Source of the DNA: Candidatus Omnitrophota bacterium
GTDB taxonomy: Bacteria > Omnitrophota > Gorgyraeia > 2-01-FULL-45-10
Direction: 5' to 3'
DNA: 7,897 nucleotides
Assembly: GCA_026387165.1 (NCBI GenBank)
Contig: JAPLMG010000182.1
Coordinates: forward strand, 1-7,897
Position numbers and translations under genes: made by a program. Numbering within the stretch: position 1 is the stretch's first letter; each line of letters opens with the position of its first letter. Of this stretch, positions 1 through 5,833 are shown piece by piece. Under the pieces are notes generated by a model. It saw nothing but the letters and a program-made list of their open reading frames with translations, did no database searches and was not told where the DNA came from.

Positions 1-470
1 CCCACGTCATCCACCCTTTTATGAAACGGCCCCAGCCTCTGGCACTCTACGAATTTCGGTTTTTTTAAGTATTTCTCAAGCGCCAGGACAGCCGCATTGA
101 ACCTCTCCACATGGCCAACCTGTATAATGAGGTCTTTGCTCCTGGCTATCTCTATCAGTTCATCGGCCTCTGAGAGCGTCTTTGTTATCGGTTTCTCTAT
201 CAGGACATGTATGCCGCGGTTCAGGAACTCTTTCGCGACGTTGTAATGAAGGCTTGTGGGGACTACTATACTTGCGGCATCTACCTTGTCAAACAGGTCT
301 TCATAATCCGCAAAACTGTGTGTCTTATATTTTTTCCCTACCTCCAGAGCGCGCTCCAGGTTACAATCGCACACACCAACGAGCTTCACATTGTCCATCC
401 TTGAATATACCTTAGCGTGTATGGAGCCGAGATGGCCAACGCCTACGATACCGACTTTTATTTTACCCAT
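1..470 (-). CDS. Gfo/Idh/MocA family NAD(P)-dependent oxidoreductase, partial (C-terminus beyond window)
   Basis: Reading the minus strand from the ATG at 470 gives about 156 codons open to the window edge. The N-terminus begins MGKIKVGIVGVGHLGSIHAK, a Rossmann nucleotide-binding start with the GxGxxG pattern. A VVPTSLHY segment and the family's EKP motif (in VLIEKPITKT) follow, then GHVERFNAAV. The EKP lysine is a conserved catalytic or cofactor-site residue in this family. The VGHxERFNxA block is common in members located in LPS or sugar-nucleotide loci, where they oxidise UDP-sugars or similar substrates. The substrate cannot be read from this fragment. The gene lies divergent to msbA, which fits an envelope polysaccharide or lipid A role (inference). 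About half of the usual 310-360 residues is missing because the gene leaves the window. No Shine-Dalgarno is visible; the start is the first ATG behind a good promoter. Confidence 0.9.
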   Translation of the reverse strand, partial: MGKIKVGIVGVGHLGSIHAKVYSRMDNVKLVGVCDCNLERALEVGKKYKTHSFADYEDLFDKVDAASIVVPTSLHYNVAKEFLNRGIHVLIEKPITKTLSEADELIEIARSKDLIIQVGHVERFNAAVLALEKYLKKPKFVECQRLGPFHKRVDDV

Positions 471-480
471 ATTAAGAGGA

Positions 481-509
481 ATTATATCACTAATCGCAGC
501 CCTTAGCAA
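481..509 (-). promoter_or_regulatory. Sigma-70-type promoter for the oxidoreductase, very short leader
   Basis: On the minus strand a TTGCTA box (509-504) is followed after 17 nt by a perfect TATAAT (486-481). Only 10 nt separate the -10 box from the ATG at 470, so transcription would start about 3 nt before the start codon or at it. The message would be leaderless or nearly so, which agrees with the missing Shine-Dalgarno. Confidence 0.6.
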
Positions 510-513
510 GCGA

Positions 514-566
514 ATTGACCTTTCGGCAGGCTCAGGGTCAATACTGAGCTTGTCGAAGTATTGACA
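514..566. repeat. REP-like imperfect palindrome with overlapping alternative stems
   Basis: The core arms are TTCGGCAGGCTCAG (522-535) and CTGAGCTTGTCGAA (544-557). They pair over 14 bp with two G-U positions around an 8-nt loop. The loop can instead pair with either flank: ATTGACC (514-520) with GGTCAAT (536-542), or GTCAATA (537-543) with TATTGAC (559-565). This gives three mutually exclusive hairpins. Palindromes with a TTCGxCAxGCTCAG core are, as I recall, common dispersed intergenic repeats in many bacterial genomes and behave like REP elements. Copy number elsewhere in this genome cannot be seen from this window. Confidence 0.7.
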
Positions 567-589
567 AAGGCCTCCCGTTGTGATATCAT
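561..589 (+). promoter_or_regulatory. Sigma-70-type promoter for msbA, -35 box at the edge of the REP-like repeat
   Basis: A consensus TTGACA (561-566) and TATCAT (584-589) are separated by 17 nt. The predicted transcription start near 596 lies only about 6 nt before the msbA ATG at 603. The -35 hexamer overlaps the right flank of the palindrome at 514-566, so the repeat seems to supply part of the promoter. Confidence 0.6.
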
Positions 590-602
590 ATTCGCCTAAA
601 TC

Positions 603-2426
603 ATGAAGGAATATATAAGACTTATCAAGTTCGTTAGGCCTCACATATGGGTTTTGGCGCTCGCAACCCTATGTATGATAGGCACTTCCGCCTTTTCCGG
701 TGTTTCTATAAGCATGATAATCCCGCTCATAGATAACGTCATAACCGGTAAAAAGATGGCGATACCGGCAGGCGTGGTTGTCCCCGGCCAGGTAAGATCT
801 GTCATAGATATAGTAAATTCAATGTCTCCCATGGATCTCCTCAACTGGATGACCATATTGGTCATGATATTCTGGCTCTTCAGGAACTTATTCGAATACT
901 TTCAGACATATCTTATGAGCGATGTCTCCCAGCGCGTCATCAGGGATGTGAAGAATACCATTTACGATAAATTGTTGAGCCTTCCGATGGACTTTTACTC
1001 GAAGAACCCCACCGGCAAGCTCATGTCACGCATTACAAACGATGCCGCCGTCATAAGAGACTGCATCTCTACCGGGCTCACCGATATGCTGTACCAGCCC
1101 ATACAATTGATAGTCTATATCGGCCTCGTCTTTACGGTAAAGGTCTATTTTTCGATATCCTGGGGGCTGATATTCATAAGCATGATACTATTCCCGCTCG
1201 TTATCTATCCCGTCGTAAAGATAGGTAAGCGCCTTAAATCGATCTCCAGGCAGTCCCAGGAAAGCATGGCCGACATCACGACCACTCTGCATGAGACGAT
1301 ATCGGGTATACGCATGGTCAAGGCTTTTTCGATGGAGCAAAGGGAGTCGGAACGCTTCAAAAATCAGAACCAGCAGTTCTACAGGCTTGCCATGAAGTCG
1401 GTGAAGAGGGTAAGCGTAGTCAGCCCTATAACCGAATTCGCGGGGATGTTCTGCATAGCCGTTATTTTGTGGGTTGCCGGTAAAGAGATAGTCTCCGGCG
1501 CGTTGTCGGCGGGAGCGTTCGTCACTTTCCTGGCAAGTGTCCTGTCCCTCATGAAGCCTGTCAAGCGCCTGACGAATGTCTACAGCATAAACCAACAGGC
1601 GCTTGCGGCAGCTTCGAGGATATTCGAGGTCCTCGATACCAAAGATACGGTTATCGAGAAGATCGGCGCCGGAGAGCTGCCCAAATTTAAAAATTCCGTG
1701 AAGTTCAATAATGTCTCGTTCGGTTACGATGATAAGATGGTATTAAATGGGATAAATCTGGAAGTCAAGGCCGGCGAGATAGCGGCTTTTGTGGGACCTT
1801 CAGGCGTAGGCAAGACGACGCTCGTGAACCTGCTGCCCCGTTTCTACGACGTGACCAACGGCGCGCTTACCATAGACGGCGTAGATATACGCGATTTTAC
1901 TTTGAGATCTTTAAGGTCCCAGATAAGCATAGTGACGCAGGAGACGATCCTCTTTAATGAGACGGTAGCGTACAATATATCCTACGGCAACAATGATCCG
2001 AACATGAAAGATATCACGAGGGCAGCAGAGATAGCCAATGCGCACTCTTTTATAATGAAGATGCCCCAAGGGTATGAAACAATAGTGGGTGAGCGCGGTT
2101 TCAGGCTTTCCGGGGGAGAGAAGCAGCGCCTATCTATAGCCAGAGCGGTCTTTAAAAATTCACCGATACTTATATTGGATGAGGCCACGTCGCAGCTCGA
2201 CACCGAATCGGAGGTACTGGTACAGGAAGCTATAGACAGGATGATGAAGGGCAGGACCGTATTTGCCATAGCGCACCGCTTAAGCACGATAAAGCATGCC
2301 ACCAGGATATATGTTTTGGATGCGGGCCGTATAGTAGATACGGGAGCGCACGATACGCTTATACAGAAAGAAGGCCTTTACAAGAGGTTGTATGACATGC
2401 AGTTTGGCGCAAGCATGTTAAGGTAG
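603..2426 (+). CDS. msbA: MsbA-type lipid A / lipid flippase, ABC exporter with fused membrane and ATPase domains
   Basis: The 607-residue product is the normal length for a half-transporter that dimerises in the inner membrane and flips lipid A-core or another lipid using ATP. The N-terminal ABC membrane domain (about residues 15-320) has hydrophobic helices near 15-43, 82-104, 165-205 and 275-318. The ATPase domain follows: Walker A GPSGVGKT at 398-405, Q-loop Gln446, signature LSGGE at 502-506, Walker B ILILDE at 522-527 and switch His558. All catalytic residues are present, so it should be active. The start is fixed by an in-frame TAA two codons upstream. No Shine-Dalgarno is seen, and the promoter lies so close that the message has almost no leader. 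The divergent oxidoreductase supports an LPS or envelope-lipid role. Exporters of other lipids or peptides share this fold, so the lipid A assignment is likely but not proven. Confidence 0.88.
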   Translation: MKEYIRLIKFVRPHIWVLALATLCMIGTSAFSGVSISMIIPLIDNVITGKKMAIPAGVVVPGQVRSVIDIVNSMSPMDLLNWMTILVMIFWLFRNLFEYFQTYLMSDVSQRVIRDVKNTIYDKLLSLPMDFYSKNPTGKLMSRITNDAAVIRDCISTGLTDMLYQPIQLIVYIGLVFTVKVYFSISWGLIFISMILFPLVIYPVVKIGKRLKSISRQSQESMADITTTLHETISGIRMVKAFSMEQRESERFKNQNQQFYRLAMKSVKRVSVVSPITEFAGMFCIAVILWVAGKEIVSGALSAGAFVTFLASVLSLMKPVKRLTNVYSINQQALAAASRIFEVLDTKDTVIEKIGAGELPKFKNSVKFNNVSFGYDDKMVLNGINLEVKAGEIAAFVGPSGVGKTTLVNLLPRFYDVTNGALTIDGVDIRDFTLRSLRSQISIVTQETILFNETVAYNISYGNNDPNMKDITRAAEIANAHSFIMKMPQGYETIVGERGFRLSGGEKQRLSIARAVFKNSPILILDEATSQLDTESEVLVQEAIDRMMKGRTVFAIAHRLSTIKHATRIYVLDAGRIVDTGAHDTLIQKEGLYKRLYDMQFGASMLR

Positions 2427-2440
2427 CGATAATAATTAGA

Positions 2441-2468
2441 TTGAAAATACGTAAGTTATTGGTATAAT
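2441..2468 (+). promoter_or_regulatory. Promoter of the rpsB-tsf-pyrH-frr operon
   Basis: TTGAAA (2441-2446) and a perfect TATAAT (2463-2468) are separated by 16 nt. Transcription would start near 2475 and give a leader of roughly 73 nt before rpsB. It lies just after the msbA stop at 2426, so the translation operon has its own promoter. Confidence 0.65.
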
Positions 2469-2473
2469 GTAAA

Positions 2474-2548
2474 TCCGCCTTCGCGTTCAACGCTTAATAG
2501 CAGGAATGCTTCGGCGGACATAGTTCACGAAAGGAAGGAAGATAAGAG
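2474..2548 (+). promoter_or_regulatory. Structured 5' leader of rpsB with Shine-Dalgarno, possible S2 autoregulatory site
   Basis: The predicted message begins with TCCGCC (2474-2479), which pairs with GGCGGA (2513-2518), so the 5' end is held in a stem. A small inner hairpin GCG-TTCAA-CGC can form in between. A purine-rich AAGGAAGGAA (2531-2540) then precedes the ATG at 2549 by about 8 nt. In Gammaproteobacteria S2 is known to repress its own operon through the rpsB leader. This leader could act similarly, but I recognise no known rpsB-leader consensus in it. Confidence 0.4.
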
Positions 2549-3200
2549 ATGGTAGAATCAGCATTGATGAAAAGTTTGCTTGAGGCGGGGGTGCACTTCG
2601 GGCATGAGACTAAGCGCTGGAACCCCAAAATGAAGAAGTACATCTTCGGCGAAAAGAACAAGATCTATATCATAGATCTTGAGAAGACTCAAGGAGCTAT
2701 CCTTAAAGCGTGCGACTTCTTAGGCAAGATAGCATCCGAGGGCGGCAGCATACTTTTCGTGGGCACGAAGAAGCAGGCTCAGGAGATAGTTAAGGAAGAG
2801 GCCTCAAGATGCGGCATGTTCTATGTCAATCAGCGATGGCTCGGCGGCATGCTCACAAATTTCCAGACTATAAAGAAGAGCATAAAGCGCCTGGAGGATA
2901 TCGAGGCCATGAGAGAAGACGGCAGCTATCCCCGGAAATGATGACGCTATCCGGTCGCTAAAACTGATAATGTCCATTATCGCTGACAGCGTTATTCATG
3001 GCCGTCAGGTATTTGCTGCCGGTAAGGCTAAAGAGGAAGAGGCCCAGATTGCCGAAGCGGCCGGCGGTAGTGAAGTGTTAAAAGTCATCGATGAGGAAGT
3101 AGAAGAGCTTGTAGAGGGCGATCTGAAGCTCAAAGAGGGAGAAGGCTTACCCAAAGACGAGCCAATAAAGAAGGGCCCCAAGAAGAAGCCGATTAAATAG
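2549..3200 (+). pseudogene. rpsB: 30S ribosomal protein S2, internally deleted and frameshifted as given
   Basis: Frame 1 (2549-2941, 130 residues) matches the S2 N-terminus: LLEAGVHFGHETKRWNPKMK, then ILFVGTKKQA and NQRWLGGMLTNFQTIKKSIK. After ...EDGSY it runs into PRK and a TGA at 2939. The S2 C-terminal part resumes in another frame at 2931 with PGNDDAIRS, then SIIADSVIHGRQ, and ends at 3200 in an acidic and Lys-rich tail. In E. coli S2 about 70 residues lie between DGTF and PGNDD, covering the GIKDMxxLPDAL and IAIKEA region; they are absent here. The join falls at CCCC (2930-2933), and a +1 shift there would link SYP directly to GNDDAIRS. S2 binds 16S rRNA in the 30S subunit and is normally essential. 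The likeliest reading is a local assembly or consensus deletion; a second intact rpsB elsewhere is the alternative. The start has a good Shine-Dalgarno. Confidence 0.85.
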
Positions 3201-3266
3201 TATTGGGTATTGCGTATAGTGTATTGCGAAAACAAACACAATACGCGATACACAATACGCAATACT
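3199..3266. repeat. Intergenic hairpin of TATTGCG-like words between rpsB and tsf
   Basis: The left arm (3199-3228) is a run of TATTG-type words and the right arm (3239-3266) their reverse complement (CAATACGC-type words), around a loop of about 10 A-rich bases. By eye 24 of 28 positions match, and one more can form a G-U pair. The hairpin begins inside the rpsB stop codon and ends just before the tsf Shine-Dalgarno. It has no U-run, so it is not a typical terminator. Confidence 0.75.
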
Positions 3267-3287
3267 AATACGAGGAGAATGACAGTC

Positions 3288-3869
3288 ATGATGGACGCGA
3301 TAAAGAAACTCAGGGATAAGACAAGCGCCGGTGTTGTGGATTGCAAGAAAGCGCTAAAAGAGTCCGGCGGAGATATAGACAAGGCTATAGAGATATTGAG
3401 AAAGCAGGGCGTTGTGCTGGCCTCCAAGAAGGCCGGGCGCACGGCTAAAGAAGGGTGCATAGAGAGCTATATACATCTTGGCGGCAAGATAGGGGTTATG
3501 GTGGAAGTGAACTGCGAATCCGATTTTGTGGCCAGAAACGACATCTTCAAATCATTTGTAAAAGATATAGCGATGCAGATCGCGGCGTCGAGCCCTCTCT
3601 ATTTGAATAAGGCCGATGTCCCGGCGGATACAATAGCGAAAGAGACCGAGATAATAAAGGCGCAGATCAAGGACAAGCCGGCGGCCGTAGTCGAGAAGAT
3701 AGCGGAAGGCAAGCTCAGCAAATTTTTCGAAGACGCGTGTTTACTTGAACAGCCTTTCATAAAAGATACGAACCTCAAGGTGAAAGACATATTGATCTCG
3801 ATGATCGCCAAGATAGGCGAGAATATAGTGATAAAGAGATTCGTGCGTTGGAACCTTGGTGAGGAATAG
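3288..3869 (+). CDS. tsf: Elongation factor Ts (EF-Ts)
   Basis: EF-Ts releases GDP from EF-Tu in the cytoplasm. The 193-residue product is the short form of the family. The UBA-like N-terminus (IKKLRDKTSAGVVDCKKALK) is followed by the core motif NCESDFVARN; D79 and F80 correspond to the conserved Asp-Phe pair that enters EF-Tu (E. coli TDFVA). The C-terminal part LEQPFIKD...KIGENIVIKRF is also typical. The frame is open upstream to 3210, but GAGGAG at 3272-3277 fits the ATG at 3288 (10-nt spacing) or the adjacent ATG at 3291. The ATG at 3279 is too close to it. The gene is intact, unlike its neighbours rpsB and frr, and sits in the conserved rpsB-tsf-pyrH-frr order. Confidence 0.95.
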   Translation: MMDAIKKLRDKTSAGVVDCKKALKESGGDIDKAIEILRKQGVVLASKKAGRTAKEGCIESYIHLGGKIGVMVEVNCESDFVARNDIFKSFVKDIAMQIAASSPLYLNKADVPADTIAKETEIIKAQIKDKPAAVVEKIAEGKLSKFFEDACLLEQPFIKDTNLKVKDILISMIAKIGENIVIKRFVRWNLGEE

Positions 3870-3874
3870 GAGAG
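3868..3874 (+). promoter_or_regulatory. Displaced Shine-Dalgarno of pyrH, upstream of the intergenic hairpin
   Basis: AGGAGAG begins within the tsf stop codon and lies about 70 nt before the pyrH ATG (3945). No other Shine-Dalgarno precedes that ATG. If the hairpin at 3877-3941 folds out, only about 6-7 nt remain between this site and the AUG, which is the normal spacing. Confidence 0.45.
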
Positions 3875-3876
3875 AT

Positions 3877-3941
3877 AGCTATAAGCTATAAGCTGTAAGC
3901 TATAAGTTAAGCCTACAGCTTAAAGCCTACAGCTTAAAGCT
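3877..3941. repeat. Intergenic hairpin of AGCTATA-like words between tsf and pyrH
   Basis: The left arm (3877-3910) is four AGCTATA or AGCTGTA units in tandem plus a diverged one. The right arm (3912-3941) contains CTACAGCTTAAAGC twice in tandem and is largely complementary to the left arm. The hairpin ends 3 nt before the pyrH start codon. The words are unrelated to those of the hairpin at 3199-3266, but the design is the same. Confidence 0.75.
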
Positions 3942-3944
3942 GAA

Positions 3945-4661
3945 ATGAAGAGACCGGTATTTAAGCGCATCGTATTAAAATTAAGCGGCGAGGCCCTGCA
4001 GGGCAATCTTGATTACGGCATAGATTATAACGTCCTCATTTCGATAGCCCGGCAGATCAAAGATGTGAAGTCTCTGGGCGTCGAGATGGCCATAGTGATC
4101 GGCGGTGGAAACATCTTTAGGGGCATCGCCGGATCGACCAAGGGCATGGACAGGGCAAGCGCCGATTATATGGGCATGCTCGCCACGGTACTGAATGCCC
4201 TGGCCTTACAGGATGCGCTCGAGAAGAACGGCGTATTCACCAGGGTCCAGTCGGCTATAGAGATGGAAGCGCTCGCGGAGCCTTACATCAGGCGCCGCGC
4301 CATAAGGCATTTAGAGAAGGGCAGGGTCGTCATATTTGCCGGAGGCACCGGCAATCCTTATTTTACGACGGATACCACCGCGGCGCTGCGAGCCATAGAG
4401 ATAGGCGCCGAAGTCATTCTGAAGGCCACGAAAGTGGACGGTGTCTATTCATCCGATCCGGTCAAGAATAAGAACGCCAAAAGATACGATACTCTCCGTT
4501 ATATAGACGTCCTTAAGAGGGGCCTGAAAGTAATGGATGCCACCGCGACGAGCCTCTGCATGGACAATGAGCTTCCTATAATAGTTTTCAGTATGAAGAA
4601 GGCCGGGAATATAAAGAGAGTTATAATGGGCGAGAAGATCGGCACAACCATAAAGAAATAG
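3945..4661 (+). CDS. pyrH: UMP kinase
   Basis: PyrH phosphorylates UMP to UDP with ATP in pyrimidine nucleotide synthesis. The 238-residue protein is full length for the bacterial hexameric enzyme of the amino acid kinase family. Visible motifs are the N-terminal LKLSGEAL (11-18), the nucleotide-loop GGGNIFRG (53-60), ADYMGMLATVLNALAL (73-88) and the UMP and ATP site GGTGNPYFTTDT (133-144), followed by AEVILKATKVDGVYSSDP. Nothing is missing. The ATG at 3945 gives the exact conserved N-terminus (KRIVLKLSGEAL), yet the bases just before it belong to a hairpin arm and offer no Shine-Dalgarno. The usable AGGAG lies on the far side of that hairpin. Translation may depend on the hairpin folding or on coupling to tsf. 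Confidence 0.97.
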   Translation: MKRPVFKRIVLKLSGEALQGNLDYGIDYNVLISIARQIKDVKSLGVEMAIVIGGGNIFRGIAGSTKGMDRASADYMGMLATVLNALALQDALEKNGVFTRVQSAIEMEALAEPYIRRRAIRHLEKGRVVIFAGGTGNPYFTTDTTAALRAIEIGAEVILKATKVDGVYSSDPVKNKNAKRYDTLRYIDVLKRGLKVMDATATSLCMDNELPIIVFSMKKAGNIKRVIMGEKIGTTIKK

Positions 4662-4683
4662 AACTGCGGAAAGAAGGTGCGGG

Positions 4684-5240
4684 ATGAACGCCAAAGAAGT
4701 CATAAAAGATACAGAGATCAAGATGAAGAAGGCCCTGGAAGCTACACAGAGGGAATTTTCTGTCATAAGGACCGGGAGGGCCTCGACGGCTCTAGTCGAG
4801 ACTTTGAAAGTGGATTACTACGGAGTGCCAACTGCGCTGCGCCAGGTCGCCAGCATAACCACTCCGGACGCAAGGCTTGTCATGATACAGCCGTGGGACA
4901 AGAATGTTTTACCGGAGATAGAAAGGGCCATCCTTAAATCCGAAATAGGCATATCTCCGACCAATGACGGCAAGTCTATAAGGTTATCGATACCGTCTCT
5001 AACCGATGAAAGACGCGATGAGCTCGATAAGGTGGTAAAGAAGATCGCGGAGGACGGCAGGGTATCTTTAAGAACGTGCCGTCACTCGGCCATCGAGCAT
5101 ATAAGAAAACTTGAGAAAGATAAGGCGATCACCGAAGACGAGAGGTTCCATTCTCAGGAAGAGATACAAAACTTACCGATAAGTTCATCAAGGATATAGA
5201 CACTTTCCTCGCAGGCAAGGAGAAAGAAATAAGTAGTTAG
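4684..5240 (+). pseudogene. frr: Ribosome recycling factor, frameshifted near the C-terminus as given
   Basis: RRF works with EF-G to split ribosomes after termination. The start at 4684 has AGAAGG (4672-4677) six nt upstream. The sequence follows the family from MNAKEVIKDTEIKMKKALE through VIRTGRAST, LKVDYYGVP and PTNDGKSIRLSIPSLTDERR. After EEIQ the frame runs NLPISSSRI to a stop at 5199. The next frame carries the expected tail KLTDKFIKDID, TFLAGKEKEI, to a TAG at 5238-5240. One A missing from the A-run at 5168-5171 explains this; restoring it gives the normal length of about 185. A second oddity is R-T-C-R at residues 130-133 where the family has R-N-(I/V)-R. One missing A near 5073 and one extra C near 5079 would restore RNVR. 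These lesions look like consensus errors more than true decay. Confidence 0.85.
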
Positions 5241-5325
5241 TTCATGATTAGTTCATAGTTGATAGTTAATGATAAAGAGTTGGCAACGCTTTTAACTATG
5301 AACTATCAACTCTGAACTATGAACT
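5239..5325. repeat. Intergenic hairpin of AGTTCAT-like words between frr and tRNA-Lys
   Basis: The left arm (5239-5269) has AGTTCAT and AGTTGAT words; the right arm (5292-5325) has ATGAACT and ATCAACT words. Good pairs include AGTTCAT 5239-5245 with ATGAACT 5319-5325, and AGTTGATAGTT 5257-5267 with AACTATCAACT 5301-5311. It begins inside the corrected frr stop codon and ends 4 nt before the tRNA. It may help end or process the operon transcript, but no U-run follows it. Confidence 0.75.
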
Positions 5326-5329
5326 TCGT

Positions 5330-5405
5330 GGGCCGCTAGCTCATCTGGTAGAGCACCACACTTTTAATGTGGTTGTGGCTGGTTCGAGTCCAGCGCGGCT
5401 CACCA
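5330..5405 (+). tRNA. tRNA-Lys (anticodon UUU), CCA encoded
   Basis: A 76-nt cloverleaf is complete. The acceptor stem is GGGCCGC with GCGGCTC (one G-U), followed by discriminator A and an encoded CCA. The D stem is GCTC/GAGC and the anticodon stem CCACA/TGTGG around loop CTTTTAA (anticodon TTT). The variable region is five bases, and the T stem GCTGG/CCAGC encloses TTCGAGT. The 3' end is the left border of the tandem elements that follow, and its last 20 nt recur downstream. Confidence 0.96.
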
Positions 5406-5406
5406 T

Positions 5407-5509
5407 CCTACTTCGTTCCCCAACTATCTATAGATGGTAGTTGGGGAACTTCGTAGGGATGCCCCTACGAAGCCCATACCATTGTTTTATAGTTGTAGGG
5501 CGAAGTAGG
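5407..5509. other. Cloverleaf-forming element, copy 1, directly after tRNA-Lys
   Basis: The four stems follow each other with no unpaired bases at the junction. P1 is 5407-5415 with 5501-5509 (CCTACTTCG/CGAAGTAGG, perfect). P2 is 5416-5426 with 5438-5448 (11 bp, perfect). P3 is 5449-5458 with 5463-5472 (CTTCGTAGGG/CCCTACGAAG, 10 bp, 4-nt loop). P4 is 5473-5479 with 5495-5500 (6 bp with one bulged A). The element starts 2 nt after the tRNA CCA end. The stems could act as DNA (recombination substrate) or RNA (leader of the GIY-YIG gene). I recognise no known RNA family. Confidence 0.7.
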
Positions 5510-5525
5510 GCAAAACAAGTAAAAT

Positions 5526-5796
5526 ATGTTTATAGTTTATATCCTCCTCAGCAAAAGAGACTCTTCTCGGTATTATATTGGGTTTACTACAGATCTTAAG
5601 AAAAGATTGTCCATTCATAACACAGAATCTACCGGATACAGCCAAAGATATGCTCCATGGGATGTCGTGACCTACATTACATTCAAAGATGAAATACTGG
5701 CGCGCCAATTAAATACTGGCGCGCCAATTTGAAAAATATCTAAAAGCAGGCTCAGGGCAAGCTTTCTTGAAAAGACATCTATTGCCAAAGCAGTGA
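5526..5796 (+). pseudogene. GIY-YIG endonuclease domain protein, copy 1, broken by a 19-bp duplication
   Basis: The start MFIVYILLSKRDSSRYYIGF shows the GIY-YIG nuclease core (VYI ... YIG), followed by TTDLKKRLSIHN with the conserved Arg. This small single-domain type is normally about 80-90 residues and cuts DNA or serves repair; host role unknown. The frame ends at 5732 as ...ARQLNTGAPI because a 19-nt unit is repeated at 5711-5729. Removing one unit restores ARQFEKYLKAGSGQAFLKRH with the expected catalytic Glu (FEKYLK) and a stop at 5794-5796, giving a normal-length protein of about 83 residues. An in-frame TAA two codons before the ATG fixes the start. No clear Shine-Dalgarno is seen. A second copy follows downstream. 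As given, the protein would lack its metal-binding Glu. Confidence 0.8.
5692..5729 (+). repeat. Exact 19-bp tandem duplication in GIY-YIG copy 1
   Basis: The unit AAATACTGGCGCGCCAATT occurs at 5692-5710 and 5711-5729 without a mismatch. It contains the palindrome TTGGCGCGCCAA with one base changed (CTGGCGCGCCAA). The added 19 nt shift the frame of the gene by one. Copy 2 of the gene has only one unit, so duplication in copy 1 is the simpler reading. Confidence 0.9.
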
Positions 5797-5832
5797 GGCC
5801 GTAGCGACGTGAGAGTCCAGCGCGCCTCACCA
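5790..5832 (+). repeat. 35-nt direct repeat plus tRNA-Lys 3'-end remnant at the border between the two elements
   Basis: Positions 5790-5824 recur without change at 6244-6278. Positions 5813-5832 match the last 20 nt of tRNA-Lys (5386-5405) at 19 of 20 bases, including CTCACCA. The stop of GIY-YIG copy 1 lies inside the 35-nt repeat. This is the arrangement expected when an element integrates at a tRNA 3' end and leaves a partial copy at the far border. Confidence 0.8.
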
Positions 5833-5833
5833 T

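Noticed and set aside
182..415. Small plus-strand proteins in the first 420 bases
   Set aside because: They overlap the clear oxidoreductase frame on the minus strand and have no recognisable motif or ribosome site.
2930..2972. Programmed +1 frameshift at CCCC in rpsB
   Set aside because: A slip would join the two frames, but about 70 conserved S2 residues would still be missing. A deletion or assembly fault explains both facts at once.
3199..3266. CRISPR-like array
   Set aside because: The words are only about 7 nt, have no spacers, and invert into a hairpin.
3210..3290. Longer tsf product starting at 3210 or 3279
   Set aside because: The codons from 3210 translate the hairpin repeat, and the ATG at 3279 is 1 nt from the Shine-Dalgarno. 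Homology begins at 3288-3291.
5407..5509. Rho-independent terminator of tRNA-Lys
   Set aside because: The stems are strong but no U-run follows any of them, and the four-stem fold is copied together with the GIY-YIG gene.
5813..5832. A second tRNA gene ending here
   Set aside because: Only the last 20 nt of tRNA-Lys are present. No anticodon arm, D arm or matching acceptor 5' strand can be found upstream.
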